Assembly (NCBI GenBank): GCA_963642885.1
Contig: CAVIJI010000009.1
Coordinates: 1-64,000, forward strand
DNA length: 64,000 bases
Direction: 5' to 3'
DNA from: UMGS1696 sp963642885
GTDB taxonomy: Bacteria > Bacillota > Clostridia > Oscillospirales > CAG-272
Shown: piece after piece, positions 16,917-27,900 of the stretch
How the letters are laid out: each line of letters begins with the position of its first letter
Position numbering within the stretch: position 1 is the stretch's first letter
The notes under the pieces: generated by a model
Told to the model about the DNA's origin: nothing
Database searches by the model: none
The model's input: the letters and a program-made list of their open reading frames with translations, nothing else
Made by a program: the position numbers and the translations under genes

Positions 16917-18248
16917 ATGCAGAACTTGTGGAAAAATAAAAAATATACTCAGATATTTGTGTATGCCGTACTTACAGTTATTTGCGGAATATTATTTTAC
17001 TTTGTGATGACCGATTCGTCGCGGCTGAGCGAATGGATTGATAAATTGTTTTCAGTGCTGTCGCCGCTTATATACGGATGTGTGATTGCTTATATTATGC
17101 TTCCTTTTATGAGATTCTGCGAAAACAAACTGCTTCGCTTTAAGGAAACTTCATCATTCGGGAAAAAGATTAAGCGTCCTCTCGCCGTGACGTTGACAAT
17201 GCTGTTGTTCCTGCTTATTGTGACTGTATTCGTTGTGCTCATTATTCCTCAGGTCGGAAAGAGCTTTGTGGAATTGGAAAGTCAGATAAATAATTATTTA
17301 TCCGCCGCACAGAATCTTGCGGATACGATTATCAGAGATTTCCCGCTGTTTAACGGACAATATGAAAATCTATCCGAATTTCTCGATGTAAATGAAATAT
17401 CAACCGATATCAAGAGCTTTATATCGGGCTTTTACGGATATCTCGAGCAGGGAGCAAAATATCTTATAGCGTATGCGGGAAGCTTTGTTATAGAGGTAAA
17501 AAACGCGCTGATCGGATTTATCGTGGCAATATACTTGCTTGCCTCGAAGGAAAGACTTGCGGCTAAGACAAAGAAAATCTTTTCCGCCATTCTCGACAGA
17601 CGCCGCTATGTTAATTTGATAAATCTCGTTCGCTTTACGGATAAAACCTTCGGCGGATTCATAATCGGAAAAATCATAGATTCGATTATCATAGGAGTGC
17701 TGACATTTATCGTGATGTCTATAATAGGTATGCCGTTTACTCCCCTGATAAGCGTTATAGTCGGAATAACGAATGTCATACCGTTCTTCGGCCCGTTTAT
17801 CGGAGCCATACCGAGTGCTTTTATAATTTTTATAGCAGAGCCTAAAATGACAGTTTGGTTTGTTCTTATGATTTTCGTAATACAGCAGCTTGACGGCAAT
17901 GTCATAGGCCCGAAAATTCTCGGAAGCTCGACGGGACTTACGTCGCTCGCGGTGCTTATTGCCATTATGGTAGGCGGAGGTTTCTTCGGAGTTGCGGGAA
18001 TGATATTGGGAGTTCCGGCGGCAGCGGTCATTTGCGCTCTCGTAAAGCAAAAAACGGACGAAAAGCTGCTTAAGAAAAACGCTCACGCGGATTTGGACTA
18101 TTATTATAACGATCCGCCGCGCAGAGACTTCGACACGGAGCCGATATTCATATCCAAAGAAAATATATCGGAAATGTCGGTCGATACGGTCGATTCGAAG
18201 CCTGTTGACGTCGCAGACAACACTATAACCGAAAAAAATAAAATGTAA
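16917..18248 (+). CDS. AI-2E family transporter (YdbI/PerM-like permease)
   Basis: 443-residue polytopic membrane protein. It has two N-terminal helices, a third near LAVTLTMLLFLLIVTVFVVL, a soluble stretch rich in charged residues (~110-190), and the conserved C-terminal helices with GPFIGAIPSAFI and QQLDGNVIGPKILG. These are the hallmark of PF01594 proteins. Members have been linked to autoinducer-2 export or sodium/proton exchange, so the substrate is open. The ATG at 16917 has AAAGGAG five bases before it; an ATG at 16902 lies upstream of that site. A hydrophilic tail follows the last helix. It is 25 bases before the metallophosphoesterase gene, probably in one operon. Confidence 0.9.
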   Translation: MQNLWKNKKYTQIFVYAVLTVICGILFYFVMTDSSRLSEWIDKLFSVLSPLIYGCVIAYIMLPFMRFCENKLLRFKETSSFGKKIKRPLAVTLTMLLFLLIVTVFVVLIIPQVGKSFVELESQINNYLSAAQNLADTIIRDFPLFNGQYENLSEFLDVNEISTDIKSFISGFYGYLEQGAKYLIAYAGSFVIEVKNALIGFIVAIYLLASKERLAAKTKKIFSAILDRRRYVNLINLVRFTDKTFGGFIIGKIIDSIIIGVLTFIVMSIIGMPFTPLISVIVGITNVIPFFGPFIGAIPSAFIIFIAEPKMTVWFVLMIFVIQQLDGNVIGPKILGSSTGLTSLAVLIAIMVGGGFFGVAGMILGVPAAAVICALVKQKTDEKLLKKNAHADLDYYYNDPPRRDFDTEPIFISKENISEMSVDTVDSKPVDVADNTITEKNKM

Positions 18249-18273
18249 TATAATCCGAAAAGAAAGGGAAAAA

Positions 18274-19392
18274 ATGAAAAACGATTTATTGTATGATCCG
18301 TCGGTATTTCGCGTCGGAAAGGATTATCAGATAATTTTCCGTACGGTTACAAAAGGAATAGGATGGATAGAAATTGATGGAGTAAGATACACAGACGAGG
18401 AATGCGGCCTTTTGAAATACGGTACGGTTCATAAAATCTGCGTTCCGGGAACGATTCTCGATGAAAAAAAGAGCTATACGGTAGTATTTGTCGAGTATAA
18501 GGAAAAGCCGCCGTATTATCCGAAGGGTGTTGAAACCGTACGTGAGGAATACAAATTCTATCCGTGTGAGGGAGATAACTTCACAATGTTTCAGTTCGCC
18601 GATACACATGGTGCGGTGGATGTTCCGCTGGAGGCATATAAAAAGTATGTTGAATCAAACGGCGGAAATGATGCCGATATACTCGTGTTGAACGGCGATA
18701 TAAACGATTCATCAGCTACGATTGAATGCTTTGATGTTTCGTTTGCGCTTGCGGGTGAATCGGTACACGGCACTCGTCCCGTTCTGTATTCACGCGGAAA
18801 CCACGACACAAGAGGAGATGCAGCCGAAAATCTTCCCGATTATATTCCGACAGCCTTCCGCGGCGGCAGAAGAGAGACCTTCTATACTTTCAGAATGGGC
18901 GGCTTATGGGGAATAGTGCTTGACTGCGGTGAAGATAAGTACGATAAAAACGTGGAGTACGGAGGAACAATATTCTTCGATAACTTCAGACGCCGCGAGA
19001 CCGCATATCTCGAATCGGTACTTGCCGATGCCGAAAACGAATGGAATGCCCCCGGTGTCACATCGCGTATAGCAATATGCCATGTACCTTTTGTGGAACA
19101 CTTTGAATTCCCGTTTGATGTGGGCGGAGAATACTACGAGAAATGGACACGCATATTGTCGGAAATGAATACGGATCTTTTGCTGTGCGGACATATGCAT
19201 GAGGCATATTTCATCGCTCCCCATTCCGCAGGCTACCGAGACGGCAATTTCAAAACCGCAGTAATGTCGATCCCCGTTCATGAGGAAAACGGAACGACTC
19301 TTTATACGGGCGGAGTTGTTGTCAAGAATGATAAAGAAAGATATGCCGCTGTCATCACCGGCGGAAGCATCACAGGTAAAACGGAATTTTAA
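18274..19392 (+). CDS. Calcineurin-like metallophosphoesterase
   Basis: 372 residues, cytoplasmic. The N-terminal ~100 residues form a beta-rich domain (purple-acid-phosphatase-like N-terminal region). The metallophosphoesterase domain follows with QFADTHG (D-x-H), VLNGDIND, SRGNHDTRG (GNHD), AICHVPF and LCGHMHEAY, which supply the two-metal ligands. The substrate is not determinable; such proteins cleave phosphomonoesters or diesters. The start has AAAGAAAGGG before ATG. It lies 25 bases after the AI-2E-family gene and 68 bases before the GH29 gene, so it may be co-transcribed with a sugar-processing group. Confidence 0.9.
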   Translation: MKNDLLYDPSVFRVGKDYQIIFRTVTKGIGWIEIDGVRYTDEECGLLKYGTVHKICVPGTILDEKKSYTVVFVEYKEKPPYYPKGVETVREEYKFYPCEGDNFTMFQFADTHGAVDVPLEAYKKYVESNGGNDADILVLNGDINDSSATIECFDVSFALAGESVHGTRPVLYSRGNHDTRGDAAENLPDYIPTAFRGGRRETFYTFRMGGLWGIVLDCGEDKYDKNVEYGGTIFFDNFRRRETAYLESVLADAENEWNAPGVTSRIAICHVPFVEHFEFPFDVGGEYYEKWTRILSEMNTDLLLCGHMHEAYFIAPHSAGYRDGNFKTAVMSIPVHEENGTTLYTGGVVVKNDKERYAAVITGGSITGKTEF

Positions 19393-19460
19393 CGGTATTC
19401 GATAACACAATAGCGGAAAAAGCATCCGCGATTAAAATATTTTTATAAAAGGAGTACTGT

Positions 19461-20696
19461 ATGACAAACTGCAAACCCACAAAAGAACAGCTTGCGTTTA
19501 TGGACTGGGAATTCGGTGCGTTTTTCCATTTCGGTCTGCGTCCTTTTTACAAAGGTTACCGAGACTGGGATGAACGTGACATGGATGCATCTGTTTTCAA
19601 TCCCGAAAAGCTCGATTGCAAATCATGGCTGCGTACGTGCAAAGATGCGGGCATGACCTATGCTATTCTGACCTGCAAGCACCACGACGGCTTCGCAAAC
19701 TGGCCGACGGAATACGGTGACTACAGCGTCAAAAACACACCGTGGAAAAACGGCAAGGGAGATGTTGTGCGTGAATTTACCGAAGCATGCCATGCGCTTG
19801 ACATGAAGGTAGGCTTCTATTATTCTCCCGCGCAGCGCGATTTAAGCAAATTCGATGAAATGGATTACGACGACTATTTCATCGGACAGATTACGGAGCT
19901 GCTCACAAATTACGGAAAGATAGATTATCTTTGGTTTGACGGATGCGGTTCGGACAGACACGAATGGGATCGTATGCGTATCATCCGTACGATTCGTTCA
20001 CTTCAGCCGAATATACTTATCTTCGGCATGTGGGATCCCAATACACGCTGGATCGGCAATGAGGCGGGAGTTGCTTCAATGCCGTATACCTACATTATGA
20101 AGAGCGGTCATATCTCACTGGAGGACAATAAAGAATGTGTAGATGATATGTTCTTGCCGGCAGAGTGCGATACCATGATGCGCCGCGGAACGTGGTTTGA
20201 CTGCGAGGATAACGAGGATCAGATACGCACGCTCGAGGAACTTATGGGAATTTACAGTGTATCTGTCGGACACGGTGCAAATCTTCTTTTGAATATCGGC
20301 CCGACATATGAAGGACTGCTTCCCGAAAAGGACGCCGCAAGACTCACCGAGTTCGGAAATGAGATTCGCAAGCGCTTTGGTCATCCGCTTGAAACCTCCG
20401 AAATGCAGAGTGACGGAGACACGCATTCGATTATGTTTTCCGACTATCAGCTTGCGGATACCGTTATTCTGTCCGAGGATTTGACCGAGGGCGAAGGCGT
20501 TAAGAAATATCAGATTTACGCTGTCGGCATTCCTTATACAGGCAGTGATGAATTGGTATACGAAGGATATGTTATAGGTCACAAGGCTATATGCACATTC
20601 CCCACAATATACGCAAAAGGATTCAAGGTAAAGGTTACCGATTCCGTCGGAGAGTATAAAATAACCCGATTCACCGCTCACAACACTAAAGCATAA
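19461..20696 (+). CDS. Alpha-L-fucosidase, glycoside hydrolase family 29
   Basis: 411-residue GH29 enzyme. Family signs: WEFGAFFHFGLRPF, KDAGMTYAILTCKHHDGFANWPT, YYSPAQRDLS, and YLWFDGCG, whose Asp is the expected nucleophile of this retaining family. The C-terminal ~100 residues are a short beta domain. No signal peptide is seen, so it acts on imported fucosylated oligosaccharides or glycosides in the cytoplasm. The start has AAAAGGAGTACTGT before ATG. It is followed by a very strong terminator shared with the convergent GH116 gene. Members of this subgroup may have other alpha-glycoside specificities; fucose is inferred from the family. Confidence 0.9.
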   Translation: MTNCKPTKEQLAFMDWEFGAFFHFGLRPFYKGYRDWDERDMDASVFNPEKLDCKSWLRTCKDAGMTYAILTCKHHDGFANWPTEYGDYSVKNTPWKNGKGDVVREFTEACHALDMKVGFYYSPAQRDLSKFDEMDYDDYFIGQITELLTNYGKIDYLWFDGCGSDRHEWDRMRIIRTIRSLQPNILIFGMWDPNTRWIGNEAGVASMPYTYIMKSGHISLEDNKECVDDMFLPAECDTMMRRGTWFDCEDNEDQIRTLEELMGIYSVSVGHGANLLLNIGPTYEGLLPEKDAARLTEFGNEIRKRFGHPLETSEMQSDGDTHSIMFSDYQLADTVILSEDLTEGEGVKKYQIYAVGIPYTGSDELVYEGYVIGHKAICTFPTIYAKGFKVKVTDSVGEYKITRFTAHNTKA

Positions 20697-20701
20697 CAAA
20701 A

Positions 20702-20744
20702 GGCTGCCGCAAATTATTTGGCAATTTGCGGCAGCCGATTTTTT
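20702..20744. terminator. Bidirectional terminator between GH29 and GH116 genes
   Basis: GGCTGCCGCAAATT (20702-20715) pairs perfectly with AATTTGCGGCAGCC (20723-20736) over 14 bp with a 7-base loop. ATTTTTTATT follows on the plus strand and a short T-run on the minus strand. Confidence 0.92.
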
Positions 20745-20754
20745 ATTATATGTC

Positions 20755-23265
20755 TCAGATTTCGCCGTTAATCACAATTTCTTTGTGTACGCATATCGGC
20801 GTGTGGAAATCAACGGTTGTTCCGTCCATAATATACGGTACGTTTGCACCGTCAGCAGATACGGATTTTATTTTCTTCATGTAGGGCAGGGACAGCTTTT
20901 GAACGGTAAGAGTGCCTTCGGTTAAGCGTATGGTGCTGCTTTCGGCATTTTTTGTAAAGGTTCCCCAGCACGTGCCGACACCGAAGAAGGTTTTGTAAGG
21001 TACATCCGACAGTACGGGATTGAATCCGATCATACCGTTCGGTATATCATATGTGAATCCCGCACATATGGGATAGAGTGCAAAGCTTGCCATTGAACGG
21101 GCGTAGTTATTACCGCATTCGAACTCATTGTACGGGTTGCGCCAAACACCGTTGAAACGCTCCTCAAGCGCCTTGACGATGTTAAAGCCTTCGTCAATGA
21201 ATCCGTTTCCGACAAGGAGTCCCGCAAGCTGATATTCGAAGCCTGTCATTGTTTCCTCACAATAGGGAACGGGGATTTTCGGCTTGTATGCATTATCGGG
21301 ATAAACGCATATCTGAGCACCGCCTTCGTCTTCCATTGAGTAAAGACGCCACGGATTTACGATATTGCGTACGGATGAATGGAAGTTGTTCTTGTATAGA
21401 TTTTCCATTGCGATATGCGATTCGGTCGGATCGAAAAGATTTCCGAGACCCGAGAGATCCGCATGCCACTGTGCGCATAACTGGTCGATTGACGAGCCTT
21501 CACCGATTTGATATTTGATTTCACCCGTTTCATCATTCCAATATGATTCGGCATCGAACCGTTTGAGTATGGCGCGGTCATGGAGATCAACCTTCTGGAT
21601 GAAATATTTTCCGTTGAACAGATTGTCTTTCGTATACTCATAGCCTTTGCGGAAGAGCTCGGAGTATTCGGTTTCGGCCGCGGAATCTCCGAGGAATGCC
21701 GCCATTTCAGCTCCGGCCTTCAATGCGCCGAGATAAAAGCCTTCAAGCCAAGACGAGGGGCCGAACAGCTCCATATCGAGGGTGTGGTGCTGTCTGCCTT
21801 CAAGTACGCCGTCGTGATTTCTGTCCCACGCGTCTGCGTTGTCATCACTCCACGCATAGGAAATGATTTTCTTGATAGTATCCCAGTGTGCACGCAGCCA
21901 TTCGCTGTTTCCCGTAAGCTTCCAGTCGCGGTAAATTTTCATGACGGTACCCATCTGTCCGTCGACACACGCACGGAATTTGCCTTTTTCTCGCCCGAGA
22001 GGGAGCTTCATACGGAAATCCGTTTCTCCTGTGGGGTATGTGCCGTATGTCAGCTCAAGATCGCGAATCGAACGCTCGAGATCGGGGAACAGGTAGCACA
22101 TAGCATAAGCGTAATTCCAAACGTGTTGACAGGTGCCCTCACAGGAACCGGTTGTTTCGTTTAAGCCTTCCCAGCCCCAGAAGGAACCGTCCTCAAGACG
22201 CATTGCGGTCGGAGTTTTGAGTACGGATAAATTTGCGGACGCACGGTTCAATACATAGTCCGGCAGAGTTGTGCCGCTGATAGCATCGTAAAATGCCATA
22301 GAACGACTGTATAGCATTTCGCGGTTTTCATACGCATAAACATTTACGTCATAAGCCGAATCGAAGACTGTGGCGTAATAGTTTTTCCATGTGATGTCAT
22401 GTCCGTCGGCATCCTTGCAGGGCGACCAGTAGTTATAGCATACGGGGACATACCAGCTCAATATGAATTGAACGGATTTTGTCTCACCCGGAGCTACCGT
22501 GAGTGTGCCGACGATCGTTCCCGTATCACCCCAGCCTGCGTTGTCATAATGTCTGTCACAGAGACGTTCACCCGATGAAAATTCATTCCAGTATGTAACT
22601 GTAGGATCACGCCAGCCTCCGCGGTACCAATGGCTTTGCAGGCATGTTTCTTCCGCTATACAGCTCAGGCAGAATTCACCGTAGTCGGGCGAAGAAGGAT
22701 CGGCGGTACAGCCGAAGAAAAGACTATTGTCTCTTACGGTATTAACGGAACCGGGAAAGAAATTCGTCAGAGAAAACGCAGTGTCAAACGACATTGTTTC
22801 GTTTCCGGTATTTGTTATTTCCGCGGTATAGAATGCGACGGGCAGGCTTGAATTTTTGCTGTCCAGCGGTATCATGGGATTATATGCGGTAATTCTTATC
22901 GATGCGGGGAAATCGTCATCGGTAAGATCGATATGACAAAAAGGAAACGCACCCGTAAATTTACAATTTCGGAAATGAGGGAAGCCTCCCATTGCAGCCT
23001 CTGACGGTCCGTGACCGTAGCCGCAGTTGTACTGTCCTGTTCGACAGTCGGAGTAATCCCCTTGAAGAATTCTCGTGTACACCTTACCCGAGGAATCCTT
23101 GCAGCGTATTGCGGCATGTGTATGGCCGTTGACACTGCCTTTACTCGGACGGTTGCGTATTTCCCAATCCTTGAAGCGCCCGTTGCCGGCCAGTCCGATT
23201 GAGCCTGTTCCTATTCCGCCGAGCGGAAATACAATTTCACGCAGAGAGTTATTTTCGTATTGCAT
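20755..23265 (-). CDS. GH116-type glycoside hydrolase (GBA2-like, beta-glucosidase/glucosylceramidase family)
   Basis: 836 residues. The N-terminus FPLGGIGTGSIGLAGNGRFK with DWEIRNRP is the GBA2 N-terminal signature. The C-terminal (alpha/alpha)6 catalytic part contains WAYAM-like helices, HHTLDMELFGPSSWLEG, DQLCAQWHADLSG and FECGNNYARSMASFAL. GH116 includes beta-glucosidase, beta-xylosidase and N-acetylglucosaminidase activities; the substrate is not fixed by sequence. There is no signal peptide. The ATG at 23265 follows TGGAGGTG; the in-frame upstream ATG (23301) lies before that site. A consensus promoter drives it alone on the minus strand, convergent with GH29. Confidence 0.87.
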   Translation of the reverse strand: MQYENNSLREIVFPLGGIGTGSIGLAGNGRFKDWEIRNRPSKGSVNGHTHAAIRCKDSSGKVYTRILQGDYSDCRTGQYNCGYGHGPSEAAMGGFPHFRNCKFTGAFPFCHIDLTDDDFPASIRITAYNPMIPLDSKNSSLPVAFYTAEITNTGNETMSFDTAFSLTNFFPGSVNTVRDNSLFFGCTADPSSPDYGEFCLSCIAEETCLQSHWYRGGWRDPTVTYWNEFSSGERLCDRHYDNAGWGDTGTIVGTLTVAPGETKSVQFILSWYVPVCYNYWSPCKDADGHDITWKNYYATVFDSAYDVNVYAYENREMLYSRSMAFYDAISGTTLPDYVLNRASANLSVLKTPTAMRLEDGSFWGWEGLNETTGSCEGTCQHVWNYAYAMCYLFPDLERSIRDLELTYGTYPTGETDFRMKLPLGREKGKFRACVDGQMGTVMKIYRDWKLTGNSEWLRAHWDTIKKIISYAWSDDNADAWDRNHDGVLEGRQHHTLDMELFGPSSWLEGFYLGALKAGAEMAAFLGDSAAETEYSELFRKGYEYTKDNLFNGKYFIQKVDLHDRAILKRFDAESYWNDETGEIKYQIGEGSSIDQLCAQWHADLSGLGNLFDPTESHIAMENLYKNNFHSSVRNIVNPWRLYSMEDEGGAQICVYPDNAYKPKIPVPYCEETMTGFEYQLAGLLVGNGFIDEGFNIVKALEERFNGVWRNPYNEFECGNNYARSMASFALYPICAGFTYDIPNGMIGFNPVLSDVPYKTFFGVGTCWGTFTKNAESSTIRLTEGTLTVQKLSLPYMKKIKSVSADGANVPYIMDGTTVDFHTPICVHKEIVINGEI

Positions 23266-23299
23266 AATACACCTCCACTTTAACAGTGATTTTTTCATC

Positions 23300-23328
23300 A
23301 TTATAGCGAAAAAAATTCAGCGTGTCAA
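23300..23328 (-). promoter_or_regulatory. Promoter of the GH116 gene
   Basis: On the minus strand TTGACA (23328-23323), a 17-base spacer and TATAAT (23305-23300): a full consensus. About 20 bases upstream of the -35 lies an imperfect palindrome CGGAAAATATCATTTCCG (23348-23365) that could be an activator site. Confidence 0.85.
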
Positions 23329-23434
23329 TATGCTTTATATAAACATGCGGAAAATATCATTTCCGTTCGACATGGCCTGATTTTTTCGGAAATCGTACTT
23401 TACACTTTATTAACGTGGATTAAACAGCTCAAGC

Positions 23435-23463
23435 TTGATTTGAAGGGACGATAAGAGTATAAT
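23435..23463 (+). promoter_or_regulatory. Promoter of the flavoprotein gene
   Basis: TTGATT (23435-23440), 17-base spacer, TATAAT (23458-23463), start near 23470. Confidence 0.65.
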
Positions 23464-23526
23464 TAGTACCGTATGTGCTTAACAGAAACACACGACTATA
23501 ATGTAAGAAAGAACCTCGGTGATCAA

Positions 23527-24900
23527 ATGAAATATGATGTAATAATCATTGGAGCAGGCCCCGGCGGTATCTACTCCGCATACGAACTTATGAAGCTTAA
23601 TCCCGAACTCAAGGTTGCTATATTCGAGTCCGGAAATCCGCTTGAAAAGAGACATTGCCCTATCGACGGTGTTAAAATAAAAAGCTGTATAGGATGCAAG
23701 CATTGCTCTATTATGAGCGGCTTCGGAGGCGCCGGAGCGTTTTCGGACGGTAAATATAATATTACGAATGATTTCGGCGGTACTCTTTACGAGCATATCG
23801 GAAAGAAAAAAGCTTTGGAACTGATGCACTACGTCGATGAAATCAATATGACTCACGGCGGCGAGGGCACTCATCTGTATTCAACGGCAGGCTCGAAATT
23901 TAAAAAGCTATGTTTGCAAAACAAGCTGAATCTTTTGGACGCTTCCGTAAGACATCTCGGCACAGACAGAAATTACGTTGTTCTTACCAATCTCTACAAT
24001 GAATTGAAGGATAAAGTCGATATTTATTTCGAAACACCTGTCGAAGATCTTTCTGTTATAGACGGCGGTTACGAGATAAGCTGCCGAAACGGAAGCAAGT
24101 ACACCTGCAAAGACTGTATTGTTTCCGTCGGAAGAAGCGGCAGTAAGTGGGTAGAGAATATATGCAAAGAGCTTAATATCGAGACTAAATCGAATCGTGT
24201 GGATATCGGTGTAAGAGTGGAGATACCCTCGGTTGTATTTTCGCACCTTACGGACGAACTTTACGAAAGTAAAATCGTATATCGCACCGCAAACTACGAG
24301 GACAGTGTCAGAACCTTCTGCATGAATCCACACGGCATTGTGGTTACGGAAAACACAAACGGAATCGTTACCGTAAACGGACACAGCTACGAGGACCCGT
24401 CAATGCTTACCGACAACACGAATTTCGCGCTTTTGGTATCAAAACATTTTTCCGAGCCGTTCAAAGACAGCAACGGATATGCGGAAAGCATCGCAAAGCT
24501 TTCCAATATGCTCGGCGGCGGAGTTATTGTTCAGCGTTTCGGAGACCTTGTACGCGGCAGACGAAGCAATGCGAAGAGAATCGAGGAATCGCTTGTAACA
24601 CCCACGCTTTCGGCTACTCCGGGTGACTTGAGTCTTGTCCTTCCCAAGCGTATTCTCGACGGTATTATAGAAATGATTTATCAGCTTGATAAAATCGCTC
24701 CCGGATGCGCCAACGACGATACACTGCTCTACGGCGTCGAGGTTAAGTTCTATAATATGGAAATAGCGGTTGACGAAAACCTCGAAAGCAGCTATGACGG
24801 CTTGTACATGATAGGAGACGGCAGCGGAATTACACACTCACTGTCCCATGCATCGGCGAGCGGTATCTATGTCGCAAGACATATCTGCGAAAAAAACTGA
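23527..24900 (+). CDS. FAD-dependent oxidoreductase of the COG2509 dehydrogenase type
   Basis: 457-residue cytoplasmic flavoprotein. The N-terminal dinucleotide-binding motif is VIIIGAGPGGIYSAYEL. A Cys-rich segment CIGCKHCSIMSGFGGAGAFSDG follows, and the C-terminus has the FAD-site motif YMIGDGSGITHSLSHASASG. This matches uncharacterised FAD-dependent dehydrogenases (COG2509); the physiological substrate is unknown. The ATG at 23527 was selected because FAD-binding proteins of this class begin right at the Rossmann strand and GGTGAT precedes it; an in-frame ATG at 23473 would add an unrelated tail. It lies 35 bases before the GH38 gene and is probably co-transcribed with it. Confidence 0.85.
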   Translation: MKYDVIIIGAGPGGIYSAYELMKLNPELKVAIFESGNPLEKRHCPIDGVKIKSCIGCKHCSIMSGFGGAGAFSDGKYNITNDFGGTLYEHIGKKKALELMHYVDEINMTHGGEGTHLYSTAGSKFKKLCLQNKLNLLDASVRHLGTDRNYVVLTNLYNELKDKVDIYFETPVEDLSVIDGGYEISCRNGSKYTCKDCIVSVGRSGSKWVENICKELNIETKSNRVDIGVRVEIPSVVFSHLTDELYESKIVYRTANYEDSVRTFCMNPHGIVVTENTNGIVTVNGHSYEDPSMLTDNTNFALLVSKHFSEPFKDSNGYAESIAKLSNMLGGGVIVQRFGDLVRGRRSNAKRIEESLVTPTLSATPGDLSLVLPKRILDGIIEMIYQLDKIAPGCANDDTLLYGVEVKFYNMEIAVDENLESSYDGLYMIGDGSGITHSLSHASASGIYVARHICEKN

Positions 24901-24935
24901 AATTATTTGAATAATAAATATTGACGGAGGATAAT

Positions 24936-27900
24936 ATGGAGAAACAAAAGAAGCTTTATGTAGTATCAAATGCTCACCTTGATACTCAATGGAACTGGAC
25001 TATACAGGACACGATTCGTGATTGTGTCAAAGCGACTCTCGAGAAGAATTTTGAGCTTATAGAAAAATATCCGCATTACAGAATGAATTTCGAAGGAGCA
25101 TTTCGCTATAAGCTCGCAAAAGAATATTATCCTGATCTTTACGAAAAGCTGAAGGGCTACATTGCCGACGGCAGATGGTCTGTATCGGGAAGTACATGGG
25201 ATGCGATGGACGTAAACGTACCGTCCTCCGAAGCTCTTATGCGTCAGGTTCTTTACGGAAACGGATATTTCGAAAAGGAATTCGGCAAGAAGAGTACGGA
25301 TATATTCCTTACGGACTGCTTCGGCTTCAGATATGCTCTTCCTTCGATTGAGGCACATATGGGCCTTAACGGATTCTCCACGCAAAAGCTTGTATGGGGT
25401 GTAGGCGGTCCCGTTATTAACGAGGACGGTTCGGTTACAAAGCCCATGCCCGTAAAAGACAAACCTCGTATGGACCTCGGCAAATGGGTAGGCCCCGACG
25501 GAAATTATGTTGTAGGCTCGCTTCTCGAAGGTAACTACACATATAATTTCAACAATGACGAAAACAATACTCCGGTAAACGAGAGAGAAGAATACCTGCA
25601 CGATATCGAGCATAACGAGAAATACGCGGGAGTTCCGTACAGATCCATGTATTACGGAACGGGTGACTACGGCGGATCACCGAAGGAATCATCCGCACGC
25701 ATGGTCAATGAGGCTATCGAAAATAACGATAAGGGACTTTATACGGTTGTTTCGGCATCAACAGACCAGATTTTCAATGAGCTTACACAGGACGAAATAG
25801 ATAAGCTGCCCGCATATGACGGAGAGCTTCTTATCCCTCACGGATCTGGAGCACTTACTTCACATACGATAAACAAGAGATGGAACCGTAAGAATGAGCT
25901 TCTCGCGGATTCAGCGGAAAGAGCATCGGTTATCTCGGCATGGCTCGGCGCGTCCGAATATCCGTCGGAGCGTCTTCTCACGGCATGGCAGACCTTCCTG
26001 TGGCATCAGTTCCACGATGACCTTCCCGGAACATCGATAGCCGCGGCGTATGTATTCTCATACAATGATTATGTAATCGCGCTTAATATGTTCGCGTCGG
26101 AGCTTTCCAACGCCGTCGGCGGCATCACCGGCACTCTCGATACAAGAGTAGAAGGAACGCCCGTTATAGTTTACAACCCCGTATCTTATACGAGAGATGA
26201 TATCGTTACGGCTGAAATAGATATAAAGACACCGTACGTACGTGTTTTCGATGCACACGGAAACGAGGTTCCCGCACAGCTCGGAACCGAAAACGGCAGA
26301 AAGGTCGTTAAGTTTAAAGCTGTTACGGCTCCCGTAAGCTGCACCGTATTTGATGTACGTGAAAGCGAAATCGCATGTCAGGTTGAAACGGGTATTAAAG
26401 TATCGTGCGGTAAGCTGGAAAACCAAAGATATGTTGTTACCGTAAACGAAGACGGTGATATAGCAAGTATCGTAGATAAGGCAAACGGCGGATTCGAGCT
26501 TCTCTCATCTCCCGCAAAGCTTGAAATCGGTCCCGATAAGAGTACAAACTGGCCGTCATGGGAACTTGTATGGGATGATGCTCTCGTTCAGCCCGCAGTA
26601 GTTAAGGATAACGTTAAAATCGAAATCGCGGATAACGGCCCCGCCGTTGTATCGCTTAAGGTTACGAGAACATACGAGGGTTCAACCTTCGAGCAGACTA
26701 TTTCACTGTGTGACGGCGGACAAAGAGTCGATGTCGCAAACGTTGTGGATTGGTATCAGCGCAAATCAAACCTCAGAGCCGCATTCCCTCTCACCGTATC
26801 CAATCCGAAGGCTGTATTCGACCTCGGACTCGGTGCTATCGAAAGCGGAAATACAGATTCGTTCCCGTATTATCAGCATTGTACTCATCAGTGGGCCGAT
26901 CTTACCGCAGAGGACGGAAGCTACGGTGTGTCCATTATGAACGATTGTAAGTACGGTATGGATAAGCCGAACGACAATACATTGAGACTTACATTGATTC
27001 ACACGCCTCTCGGAAAGTTCATGAGCGAATCCGGACAGAACTGGCAGGATATGGGCTTGAATATTTTCACATATTCCATAGCAGGTCATAAGGGATTCAG
27101 AGACGGAACCACAAAGGAAGCCGCAGAGCTTAACCAGCCAATGATTCCTTTCACAGCATCAAAGCACGACGGTGAAGGAAAAGAGATTTCGCTTGTATCC
27201 GTAAACGATGATAATGTCGTAATCCGTGCGATCAAGAAGGAAGAAAAAGGCAGCCGTATAATAGTAAGAGTTCAGGAAACCTCCGGTAAGGGCAGCGAAA
27301 AATGCACGTTGACATTTGCCGGAAAGCTCGCTTCCGTTACCGAAACAAACGGTTACGAGGATGAAATCGCGCCGATCGAATTTGACGGAAATGCGTTCTC
27401 CTTTGATCTTACCCGTTACGCGGTAAAGACATTTGCGGTAACACTTGCCGAGCCGAAAAACAAAGCAGGTAAAAAAGACGACGAGGTATATGTAAAGCTT
27501 CCGTATACAAGACGTGTTACCACATTCAACTCCGCAAGAGCATCACGCGGATTTGCGGACGGCATATCGATTCCTTCGGAGCTTTACTCCGAAAACGTTA
27601 CCGCGGGCGGCGTATCATTCAAGCTTGCTCCCGCTGTCGCACATAATGCCCTCGGATGCGACGGACAGAAGATAAGCGTTCCCGTCGGATACGATACACT
27701 TTATATTCTCGCGGCAAGCGCACACGGCGACAAGACTGCCGATTTCCTTGTAGACGGAAATAAGGTTTCGGTAGGAATTCAGGACTTCTGTGAAAATGTC
27801 GGAGCATGGGAACAGCTTGTAAACGGCAGAACTCCCCTTGTAAAGCGTGACGAGATAGCGGTAAATTATACTCATACGCACGATAAAGAAGGCGACAGAC

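Noticed and set aside
17400..18086. 228-codon minus-strand frame inside the AI-2E-family gene
   Set aside because: Antisense shadow; composition atypical, no start signals.
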